A stretch of 64,000 nucleotides of DNA from Teredinibacter franksiae (GTDB lineage Bacteria > Pseudomonadota > Gammaproteobacteria > Pseudomonadales > Cellvibrionaceae). Location: positions 2,554,501 to 2,618,500 of the forward strand of contig NZ_JACJUV010000001.1 in NCBI RefSeq assembly GCF_014218805.1, written 5' to 3'. Each line of letters begins with the position of its first letter. Within the stretch, counting starts at the first letter, position 1. Under the pieces are notes generated by a model, which saw nothing but the letters and a program-made list of their open reading frames with translations, made no database searches and was not told the origin of the DNA. This document shows positions 7,867 through 15,796 of this stretch, piece by piece. The position numbers were made by a program, and so were the translations under genes.

Positions 7867-10800
7867 TAGTCTATCTCTACTGCACTAATCAAATTGGGCT
7901 GTATGGTTTGTACCAACGGCATTGGTTCGAATTTTCGCGCTAACAACTCGCGCTGTTTTTGCTGCCATTTTTGCTTTTCAGCCATAAAATGGCCCTCTAA
8001 CTTAATATGCTGGGGGGCGTCCTCCAGTAATTGCAGCCGTTTTTCGACAATGGCAATGGCTAGCTGGCGATTTTTATTCGCTATATCTTCCAGCCGTTCT
8101 TCCGCGAGCCTAAGGGTATAACCGTAGGTTTTTACTCTGATTTTTATCGAGCCAGCGGGCCTGTTAGCATCTATATCGTGAAGCGCAGAATAGGGCGTAT
8201 GGGTTGCCCCAATAACGCGGTCGATTAGTCCGTACGTGGGCGCATCGTGACCGCACTTAAAGCTGGACAAATCCAAAACCGCTAAGTTGGGGTGGCGAGC
8301 CGCAAACTTAGCTGCCCACACTTTTTGTACGCTGTTCACACTGTAATTTTCTGGCCAAATATCGCTTATTTCCAGTTCACTTTCTACATGCTGTTTTTTA
8401 ATATCTTCGGCAAAGTAGGGGGCTAAATATGCTTTGTCTTTTGGAATAGATTTAATTGAGAGAATGGGATAACCCATAGCTTGATATTCTTCTAAAACCA
8501 AATGGTTCATACCCGGATCATTGTGATAGGGCCTACCAATCATCAATAACGCCATGCGATTATCGTGTGCCACGGCCTCCAGCATTTCGCGGCCTTTCTG
8601 CTGCATATGTTCATCGAAAAACTCTAGTGCTTTGAATGCCTGGTCTACAGCAAAATTATTTTCGTCTTCTGTTATTTTCAACAGCTGGGCAAAGCTTTTA
8701 AACATGCAACTTTTAAGTAGCAGCGGTTCACTAAGGGAAAGTGAAGGGTCGAGGTAGCGTATATTGCGACTGCTGAAATAATCAGTTTCTTTGGTAAACG
8801 CCGCCCCCATAACCTTTGGCGTACCGGCAACAATGGGGCAACAGGCGGTATCCATTACATTGTCGACAAAGGTGGGAATATGAGTAATAGACGGGAAGAA
8901 AATAACGTTTAGCGGTTTTTTAGTATGGTGCTCAAACAACAGGTTATGGATATGGGCCTGCGCCACTTTGGCTGGGTAGCACGGGTCTATGGAGCCGTAT
9001 TTACCTCCGGCTTGCCACATTTCTTCACTGGTGTCATCGGAGAAAACGATATTGCGTGACGACACCCCCAACGCTTCAAAGTATGCGCGCCAGAAGGGGC
9101 CTGTACTCCACATATTCAGCGCCTTGGGCATACCAATGCGAATGGTTTTACGAATAGCCTGTGCCGATTCTGCTGAGCGCTGAAAACCGCGCGCTATGCT
9201 TTTGTGTTTTACACCGCCAAATAAGGTGCGCTTCACTTCAATATCGTTAACAGCAGAATTTTCAACAGGCAGTACATCGGTTTTATAAAGCTGCTTAAAA
9301 TTCCAGGTAGCCTCGTAATCCACAAGGTTCGGGTAGGCAAGCATCCGCGTTCTACGTTCTTTGTTTAATGCGCGCAACGCTTCGTGGTCTTCTACTGTGC
9401 CTTTTTCACAGGAAAAACCTGAAATATACCGCGCCGTTTCAGTTTCCCCTTTTTTCTCCGCTGGTACCTGTGCATCTATAAAAGTACGTGAGCAATTATT
9501 TGCACAAAAATCGCAACGGGTTTCTTCGTCGTTTTTAGTGGTGTAGTGCAAGTCAATGGCTTGCTGCAAACCAATAAATTGTGATTTTCCATTGCGTTTA
9601 ACCACACGTATGGCCTCAAACGCTGCGCCTAATGCACCCGCTTCGCCGGTATGTGGGTGTACATGCACTTCGGCCTCGGGCACGCGTTCTTTAATGTAGT
9701 CTACTTGTGCTTTAACCGCCGCCAGATTTTTTTGGGTTCCGCCCTGTAACACGAAAATACGGCCAAGCTCTGCCATACGCGGAATTTGCACTACGTATTG
9801 CCAGATATTTTTAGGTAATACCAGGGCCAAACCCGCTAGCAACTCTTCACCGTTGTAGCCTTCTTTTTGAAAGTTGACCCGATCGGAATCTAAAAACACA
9901 GCGCAGCCATAGCTAAATGTTGGCGATAGGTCGGCTTTGAAAGCCTTGTCGGCATACTCCGTTACCGGTACACCAAACTGATCGGCCATGGCTTGCAGCA
10001 ACATACCATTGCCAGCGCTGCAGGAATTAGACAGCCGAAAATTCTTGATGGTTTTATTGTGCATAAACAGCACTTTAATATCTTGCCCACCGACATCACA
10101 GATGACGTCTACATCAGTAAAATAATGCTGCGCGCTTTTCATATGCGCCACAGTTTCTACAATATTAGCGTCGGCCCTTAAGGCCGTTTCCATTACATCA
10201 CCGGCATAGCCGGTAACACCAAAGCCTTTTATATTCAGTACGGCATTATGATCATCGGCCCAGTTTTTCAACTCGGTGAACATCTGCTTCATATCTTCCA
10301 GCGGATTGCCCTTGGAGAGCTGGTAGACTTTCTGCAAAATCTCGCCTTGATCATCTACCAACACACACTTACTTGAGGTAGAGCCGCCATCTAAGCCTAT
10401 ATAACCTTCAATGGATTTTCGCTGAACTTTTACAGGAATAAACGACGTTTGCGTGTACTGTTCAATAAACGATTGAGCATCACCATTTGCCAAGCCGGGG
10501 CCAGCATTTGTGCCCAATTGGGCTTTGCGTCCGTTTTGAATAAAATTCGTTAACCGATGAAGGTCGCCACAGGCTTGTAGGTCTTTTTCGTGCAAGCCAA
10601 AAAGTACAGCGCCAAAAGCAGCGTAGTACTCGGCATTTTCCGGCGCAAAGATAAGCTCGTTCAGAGGTATATCTTTTGGGTAGTCGAACTCTCGCTCTTC
10701 CCACGTTTGCGGAATACGGTAGCGCCAGCACTCACGCAAAAACGGCAGATAAGTATTGGGGCCACCCAATAAAAGCACTTTCGGTTTTAGGGTATTACCA

Positions 10801-11438
10801 CGGGTTAAAACCGACAGATTTTGGCCCACTATGGCATCGGCAAGGGAGCACAAAATTTCGTCGGCGGGTATGCCGCTTTTTACCAGGTTTACAATATCGG
10901 TTTCGGCAAATACGCCGCACTTGGCCGCCACATGGTGAAGCTTTTGCGGATTGAAGATTAACTTTGCCACCTGCTCCTGTGGCATGCCAACTTTAATAAA
11001 ACATTTGTCGATAGTGGCTCCGGTTCCCGAAGCGCACTTATCGTTCATAGAGGTAGACGCCCGCTTCTCGCCGGTTTTTTCATGGGTTTTAAACATGATG
11101 ATCTTGGCGTCTTGCCCGCCCAGCTCAATAACACTGCCAACATCTGGGTGCAGCGCTTCTACCGCCATAGTGACAGCATTCACTTCTTGGATAAATTTGG
11201 CATTAATATGGGGAGCAATGGGGGCAGCACCGGAACCGGTGATAAATACCCGCGTACTGTTTAGGGAAATATTTGGTAGGTCGCGGGAAACCTGTTGCAG
11301 CATTTCCAGCACTTTTTCCGCTTGGCGGGTTTCGTGGCGCTGGTAATTGCTCCAGAGAATACGTTTATCAGTTTCGTTAACGGCAACCAATTTTACGGTG
11401 GTTGAGCCAACATCAATTCCCAGAACGGCGTTTTGCAT
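7866..11438 (-). CDS. Tandem BadF/BadG/HgdC-type activase fused to DUF2229 domain
   Basis: The 1190-residue protein contains two ASKHA-fold activase modules: GIDVGSTTVKLVAV near residue 7 and GLDGGSTSSKCVLVD near residue 350, each with its cluster-type cysteine (KCASGTGATIDKCF and NSCSAGNGMLLQ). A CxxCxxxC motif (CDFCANNC) follows near residue 660, then a DUF2229/HgdB-like part (GSIDPCYPAKVAQAH) to the C-terminus. Activases hydrolyse ATP to inject an electron into the partner dehydratase. ATG 11438 is chosen because GAGAGG lies just upstream; the frame extends to 11459. It overlaps the following dehydratase-like gene by one base. Family is clear; physiological reaction unknown. Confidence 0.85.
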   Translation of the reverse strand: MQNAVLGIDVGSTTVKLVAVNETDKRILWSNYQRHETRQAEKVLEMLQQVSRDLPNISLNSTRVFITGSGAAPIAPHINAKFIQEVNAVTMAVEALHPDVGSVIELGGQDAKIIMFKTHEKTGEKRASTSMNDKCASGTGATIDKCFIKVGMPQEQVAKLIFNPQKLHHVAAKCGVFAETDIVNLVKSGIPADEILCSLADAIVGQNLSVLTRGNTLKPKVLLLGGPNTYLPFLRECWRYRIPQTWEEREFDYPKDIPLNELIFAPENAEYYAAFGAVLFGLHEKDLQACGDLHRLTNFIQNGRKAQLGTNAGPGLANGDAQSFIEQYTQTSFIPVKVQRKSIEGYIGLDGGSTSSKCVLVDDQGEILQKVYQLSKGNPLEDMKQMFTELKNWADDHNAVLNIKGFGVTGYAGDVMETALRADANIVETVAHMKSAQHYFTDVDVICDVGGQDIKVLFMHNKTIKNFRLSNSCSAGNGMLLQAMADQFGVPVTEYADKAFKADLSPTFSYGCAVFLDSDRVNFQKEGYNGEELLAGLALVLPKNIWQYVVQIPRMAELGRIFVLQGGTQKNLAAVKAQVDYIKERVPEAEVHVHPHTGEAGALGAAFEAIRVVKRNGKSQFIGLQQAIDLHYTTKNDEETRCDFCANNCSRTFIDAQVPAEKKGETETARYISGFSCEKGTVEDHEALRALNKERRTRMLAYPNLVDYEATWNFKQLYKTDVLPVENSAVNDIEVKRTLFGGVKHKSIARGFQRSAESAQAIRKTIRIGMPKALNMWSTGPFWRAYFEALGVSSRNIVFSDDTSEEMWQAGGKYGSIDPCYPAKVAQAHIHNLLFEHHTKKPLNVIFFPSITHIPTFVDNVMDTACCPIVAGTPKVMGAAFTKETDYFSSRNIRYLDPSLSLSEPLLLKSCMFKSFAQLLKITEDENNFAVDQAFKALEFFDEHMQQKGREMLEAVAHDNRMALLMIGRPYHNDPGMNHLVLEEYQAMGYPILSIKSIPKDKAYLAPYFAEDIKKQHVESELEISDIWPENYSVNSVQKVWAAKFAARHPNLAVLDLSSFKCGHDAPTYGLIDRVIGATHTPYSALHDIDANRPAGSIKIRVKTYGYTLRLAEERLEDIANKNRQLAIAIVEKRLQLLEDAPQHIKLEGHFMAEKQKWQQKQRELLARKFEPMPLVQTIQPNLISAVEID

Positions 11439-11535
11439 ATCCCTCTCCCGCGAAGGCAAACACTAGCCGAAATTCGCCTTCAAGCCAAGGGCGGCTTTGC
11501 AGAGTTTAACGCTCTATCGCATATTTCGTGTTTGC

Positions 11536-12252
11536 TTAATGCTGGGAAATTTGCTCCCCCGGGCGGAGCGGTTGGACTGAAGCAGAAGAGGACTCAGAAG
11601 ATTCCGTGGGTTTCACCCAGCGTATGTTGTCGAGCTGAAAATGAATACCCTGCATGCGGTTCCAGGCCGGCGATATGGCTAGGCCGATGTCGACCCGACT
11701 GATGTCCAGCCCGCTTGCAATAAGGTCGGCTACTGGAATACTAACGGACTTCCACTTCCGTGCCTGTGGTATTTCAACCCGTATCGGGCCACTAGAGCAG
11801 GGAAAACCGCAATTGACGCGGGCAATCAACGCTTTTTCGGCCGACCCCCAACGCAAAACACGCACATCGAACTCTATGCTGCCTTTTGCATATTCGGATA
11901 GATCTCGCTGCTTCCCTGCACCTCTGGCATGGAAACGCAGGCGGCCATTAGCGGCTTTATTGGTGTAACGAATATCCAGTACGCGACCACGATTAGTTTC
12001 GTCATCATCAACCACCCTCCACTGCACTAGGTCACTGGCCTGGGTTTGAGAGTGGGTAGCCTGACTGCCTTCGTCAAAACGCATTTCCCATGAAGAAATG
12101 CCATACCAAGCGGGGTCGATACAGTCGACAAAAATATTGCCAGGCTGAGTCTCGCAATCTTTTGGGCTTTCCGAAGAATTCATTGTAAGGGCCGCCAATA
12201 CCGAGACGGCAACCACAACAAACACTGAGATGTTAAGAACTTTCAGCTTCAC
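11536..12252 (-). CDS. Exported protein with ExoP-like galactose-binding domain
   Basis: This 238-residue protein starts at a GTG (12252) with a weak AGGG site. An uncleaved or cleaved hydrophobic N-terminus (residues 6-25) is followed by a beta-rich domain (about 40-215) containing DPAWYGISSWEMRFDEGSQA, GSIEFDVRVL, and a final FQLDNIRWV strand. That pattern resembles the C-terminal galactose-binding-like domain of marine exo-beta-glucanases (ExoP type). Two paired Cys are present (NCGFPCSSG). No catalytic domain is present, so a periplasmic glucan-binding role is an inference. It follows glmU on the same strand after 130 nt. Confidence 0.6.
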   Translation of the reverse strand: MKLKVLNISVFVVVAVSVLAALTMNSSESPKDCETQPGNIFVDCIDPAWYGISSWEMRFDEGSQATHSQTQASDLVQWRVVDDDETNRGRVLDIRYTNKAANGRLRFHARGAGKQRDLSEYAKGSIEFDVRVLRWGSAEKALIARVNCGFPCSSGPIRVEIPQARKWKSVSIPVADLIASGLDISRVDIGLAISPAWNRMQGIHFQLDNIRWVKPTESSESSSASVQPLRPGEQISQH

Positions 12253-12382
12253 TTTGCCCTACCCACTCCTATATTACGACTGAGTTGCCAAATCGGCGCC
12301 TTCCCTTAAAACCTCTTGCCGACCGGGTACTTCTTAGTTTCAGACTCAATAGCTCAATCATGCGCTTTTATAAAGTAATCGT

Positions 12383-13744
12383 CTATTTTTTCGGTTTTTG
12401 CGGTCGCTGCCAACCGTTTATATGGCGCTGTTTACTGCGAGCCACTATAAGTTGATTTTTTTCGCTGCTGTGGGTAATTGTAGACCCCGCCGCAATGGTT
12501 GTACCCTGCGCGATAGTAACGGGCGCAACCAAAGCGGTATTCGAACCCACAAACACATCATCGCTAATAATCGTTTTGTGCTTATTCACGCCATCATAGT
12601 TACAGGTGATGGTACCAGCGCCTACATTCACGCCCTCTCCCAGCTCGGCATCGCCGACGTAACTGAGGTGATTCACTTTGCTACCCTTGCCGATTTGTAC
12701 TTTTTTGGTTTCGACAAAATTACCAATTTTGGCGCCTTGAGCAAGCTTTGAACCCGGACGTAAGCGCGCATAGGGGCCTACAACGCAATCGGCTTCAAGT
12801 TCGGCTTCTTCTAATACACTATTCGCTTTAATTTCGGTGTTGTCAGCAATGACACTGTCTTTAATTGTACAATTGGCGCCTATGTATACATTGTTACCTA
12901 AAACGACTTTACCTTCAAAGATGCAATTCACATCCACCACACAATCGCTGCCAACCTGCAAATTACCGCGACAGTCAAAACGCGCAGGGTCCATCATTGT
13001 CAGGCCCTCTACCATTAGCTGGTCGGCAATTTCGCGCTGATAAATACGCTCCAGCTCAGCTTGCTGCTGGCGGTTGTTAACCCCCATAACCTCGCTCTCA
13101 CCGGTGGGTTGCGTGGTTTCAACGGTAATACCGGCCGCGCGCGCCATAGCGATTAAGTCGGTAAGGTAGTACTCACCCTGGGCGTTATTGTTGCTAAGCG
13201 CCGGCAGCCATTGCAATAAGTGCTTTCCCTTAACAGCCATTACGCCAGTATTGATCTCACGGATCAGTAATTGCTCTTCGCTGCAGTCTTTTTGCTCGAC
13301 AATTGCGGTAACCGCGTCGTCTTCACGCACAATACGGCCGTAACCCATAGGGTTTTCCAACTCGATGGTAAGCAGGCCCATGCTCGATTCACTCACCTTC
13401 TTGCACAGGTGCCGCAGGGTTTCGGTTTTAATCAGTGGCACATCCCCATACAGAATCAATACCGTAGCCTCGGCATTTAACAGTGGCAATACCTGCTGCA
13501 CCGCATGGCCGGTACCCAGCTGCTCGGTTTGTTGCACAAACTCAATACCTGGGCCCGCCAACCGCTGCTCTACCAATTCCGCACCATGGCCAACTATGAC
13601 CTTAATGCCATTTGCATCCAATTCATGGGAGCGATCGATCACATGCGACACAAACGCTTTTCCAGCTAAGGTATGCAAAACCTTAGGCTTGGCTGAACGC
13701 ATACGGGTTCCTTTACCGGCGGCGAGAATAACGATATCGAGCAT
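12383..13744 (-). CDS. glmU: Bifunctional UDP-GlcNAc pyrophosphorylase / GlcN-1-P acetyltransferase
   Basis: GlmU (453 residues) acetylates glucosamine-1-phosphate and then uridylylates it to make UDP-GlcNAc for peptidoglycan and LPS, in the cytoplasm. The N-terminal nucleotidyltransferase motif LAAGKGTRMRSAKPKVLH is at residues 7-24. The C-terminal half is a left-handed beta-helix of hexapeptide repeats (about 250-440), including NVGAGTITCNYDG. AAGGAT precedes ATG 13744. glmU usually follows atpC directly in gammaproteobacteria, but here about 19.7 kb of other genes separates them, and it must have its own promoter. Confidence 0.98.
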   Translation of the reverse strand: MLDIVILAAGKGTRMRSAKPKVLHTLAGKAFVSHVIDRSHELDANGIKVIVGHGAELVEQRLAGPGIEFVQQTEQLGTGHAVQQVLPLLNAEATVLILYGDVPLIKTETLRHLCKKVSESSMGLLTIELENPMGYGRIVREDDAVTAIVEQKDCSEEQLLIREINTGVMAVKGKHLLQWLPALSNNNAQGEYYLTDLIAMARAAGITVETTQPTGESEVMGVNNRQQQAELERIYQREIADQLMVEGLTMMDPARFDCRGNLQVGSDCVVDVNCIFEGKVVLGNNVYIGANCTIKDSVIADNTEIKANSVLEEAELEADCVVGPYARLRPGSKLAQGAKIGNFVETKKVQIGKGSKVNHLSYVGDAELGEGVNVGAGTITCNYDGVNKHKTIISDDVFVGSNTALVAPVTIAQGTTIAAGSTITHSSEKNQLIVARSKQRHINGWQRPQKPKK

Positions 13745-14276
13745 GGGGTATCCTTAATTGACTGTCGTTGCTGAAAGTGGGGCACATATTCTGCCATTGA
13801 AACGTAACGAATTCGATTATTACTACACTGACAGTGATTCTTGTTAACATGCGAGAAAGAAGTATAAACAAATCTTGGTAGTCTCCGGCTTCTAGTCTGC
13901 AATCATCAGGGATGGTCACAGGTGCAAACCTTTATCAGCCAAAAACCATGCCGAGGTGTTTGAGCAATGGCTAAAGGTGAAGGTTTCTCTACGTGAGAAA
14001 GGCTAGAAGGCTTGATAACCGTGAGCACATGCAACAAGCATCCCACTATATTTTGCCTCGGTGTACAGCCGTGGTTGGTAGCGCTAAAATTTCAACTATA
14101 ACAAAACTGATTTGCCGTTCCCGAAACGAACGAATAAACGAAGTATTCGAGGGTTGGCTTAGCAGCATAAGCACTATTGTGTCATCTAATACCCAAATAT
14201 CTTTATTACTCAGACCGCGCGTAGGCGAAGACCTGTGCAAAATTATCGCTAGCTTTCAAACATAACAGGACGCTGT
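13745..14276. other. Divergent intergenic region between glmU and the SLATT-like gene
   Basis: This 532-nt stretch separates two divergent genes and must hold promoters in both directions, although I found no hexamer pair I would defend. A small palindrome CACTGACAGTG lies near 13826-13836, and an imperfect inverted pair flanks CTACGTGAG near 13984-13998. The short frames here (for example 13993-14265) lack ribosome sites and recognisable protein features. Confidence 0.4.
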
Positions 14277-15284
14277 ATGAGCAACCCTACCGATATAAAA
14301 AACGCCGAAAACGCGATTGGTGAATACGCCAACGACGATTGGGCCATTACCCCCCAGCAGTATCCCGCCCAACTGACGGAAACCGCACCGGATTTAGCCG
14401 AGTTTTTATCCGACTCTCTATTTGCTGAGAAGGCTAAGCGCTACGAAGCTGCCGACAAACTAGCCGTTGATTATCAAGCGCGCTTTAAACAGCGCGCAAA
14501 GTACGCCTCCATAGCCATTTTTGTCAGTGCAGCGGCTACCGCATTTCTCTCCAGTATTCCCATGCTCGAAAACATGATGGGCGATATGATGCGGCACTTC
14601 AGTTTGATGGGGGGTATTGTGATATTTATCGCCAGTGGGATGGCGATTTTTAATACGCAGATGATCTCGCAGTTAAAGCTGTATGACCAGTGGATGAAGA
14701 ACCGTGCCAAAGCAGAACAGGCACGCTTATCGTATTTTAACGAAGCCGCACAATGCCTGATAAAAGAGACGGAACTACCTCGACAATGCCTGCTAGAATT
14801 TTGTAGCTTTTTTCGCCGGTACCAGTTACAAGTGCAACAAAACTACTACGAGGGCCGAAGCCTTAAGCACGCCGAAAGCTTGCGTAAAACCGTTAAAATT
14901 GGTGCTTTTGCTGCAGTGATTGTTGCCGCGTTCTCCGGTTCGGCAGGCCTAGCTGGTTTTTTCGAGGCCGATTTGATGGATTATGCTTCTTTAGGCACCA
15001 TTGGTGTCGCTCTTATGGCACTTTCTAGCCGTCTCGAATCCATTAACCAAGACGAGCGCAACGCCTCCCGTTATCGCACAACCGCCGATGTGTTAAGCCA
15101 AATTGCTGAAAAGTATTCCGGTGTGCAACGGGCACTGACTCGCGGTGATGACCCGGCTATCTTACTGAGTTTTGTAAAAGCCGTTCACGAACAACTGGCC
15201 AACGAACACCGGGAATGGACAGAGGACGCCGCCGAAATAAATAAGTCCTACCTCGAGCTGGTTGAAGCGGAAAAACAAGAGTAA
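14277..15284 (+). CDS. Four-TM protein with duplicated SLATT-like (DUF4231-like) 2TM-plus-helix units
   Basis: This 335-residue protein is preceded by ACAGGA. It has a cytosolic acidic N-terminus (1-60), then two units each of two membrane helices and a long polar helix: TM 76-95 and 108-127 followed by MKNRAKAEQARLSYF; TM 205-224 and 236-252 followed by RNASRYRTTADVLSQIAEKY. The second unit's YRTTADVL...Y...LxxEHxEW pattern is like SLATT domains, predicted pore-forming effectors in bacterial conflict and nucleotide-signalling systems. Thirty nt downstream is a PGDYG-like gene with a perfect ribosome site, making a compact two-gene unit. I infer a membrane-permeabilising or channel protein; the family match is from memory and could be wrong. 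Confidence 0.65.
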   Translation: MSNPTDIKNAENAIGEYANDDWAITPQQYPAQLTETAPDLAEFLSDSLFAEKAKRYEAADKLAVDYQARFKQRAKYASIAIFVSAAATAFLSSIPMLENMMGDMMRHFSLMGGIVIFIASGMAIFNTQMISQLKLYDQWMKNRAKAEQARLSYFNEAAQCLIKETELPRQCLLEFCSFFRRYQLQVQQNYYEGRSLKHAESLRKTVKIGAFAAVIVAAFSGSAGLAGFFEADLMDYASLGTIGVALMALSSRLESINQDERNASRYRTTADVLSQIAEKYSGVQRALTRGDDPAILLSFVKAVHEQLANEHREWTEDAAEINKSYLELVEAEKQE

Positions 15285-15314
15285 CCACCACAAAAGCGGT
15301 AGGAGGTATAACAC

Positions 15315-15704
15315 TTGTCGCATCGAAAACGATACGCACGCTTGCCCAATCGCGTAACGGCTGTGCAGATAAACTTAGATGTGGTCGACTTTCGGTATCG
15401 AAAATGGGGTAGTGCACAGTCTTGTAAACAGGGCGACTGGCTGGTTAACAACGAAGGTGATGTGTATACCATCGAGGGTAACTATTTTAAAAAGTATTAC
15501 CGCCAGGTTGGCCCTGGCGAATATGCCAAAGTAGGTGACGTCTGGGCCGAAATCGCCAGTGACTCGGGTTTTATTAAAACCATTGAAGGTAAATCAGCGT
15601 ATACCGCTGGTGATTATTTGGTTTTTGATGCAGCCGAAGGTGGTGATGCTTATGCTGTTAAAAAAACCAAGTTTGAACAAATGTACTCACTACTCGACGA
15701 CTGA
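15315..15704 (+). CDS. Tandem PGDYG-like domain protein
   Basis: The 129-residue protein starts at TTG 15315, eight nt after a perfect AGGAGG (15301-15306), which decides the start. It is a tandem duplication of a ~50-residue unit with the pattern G-D-(W/Y)-L-V-x-(N/D)...G-D-x-Y-x-(I/V)-x4-F-x3-Y: KQGDWLVNNEGDVYTIEGNY near 38-57 and AGDYLVFDAAEGGDAYAVKK near 98-117. This resembles the PGDYG domain, found in bacterial proteins alongside second-messenger or RyR-type sensing domains. No signal peptide or membrane helix is visible, so it is cytosolic. It is co-transcribed with the SLATT-like protein; a sensor or regulator role is an inference. Confidence 0.7.
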   Translation: MSHRKRYARLPNRVTAVQINLDVVDFRYRKWGSAQSCKQGDWLVNNEGDVYTIEGNYFKKYYRQVGPGEYAKVGDVWAEIASDSGFIKTIEGKSAYTAGDYLVFDAAEGGDAYAVKKTKFEQMYSLLDD

Positions 15705-15796
15705 CAACCAAATACTGTCGTCTACGTCGAGCACTCAAACAAAGTATTCCCAGCCATCCCTTAGCGCCTGATGTCCGTCATACGGTTTCTGGTACT

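Noticed and set aside
13826..13836. CACTGACAGTG palindrome near glmU
   Set aside because: It is only 11 bp and isolated, too short to claim as an operator without other support.
13993..14265. 90-residue plus-strand frame in the glmU/SLATT intergenic region
   Set aside because: It has no ribosome site and no protein-like features, and lies in a region expected to hold promoters.
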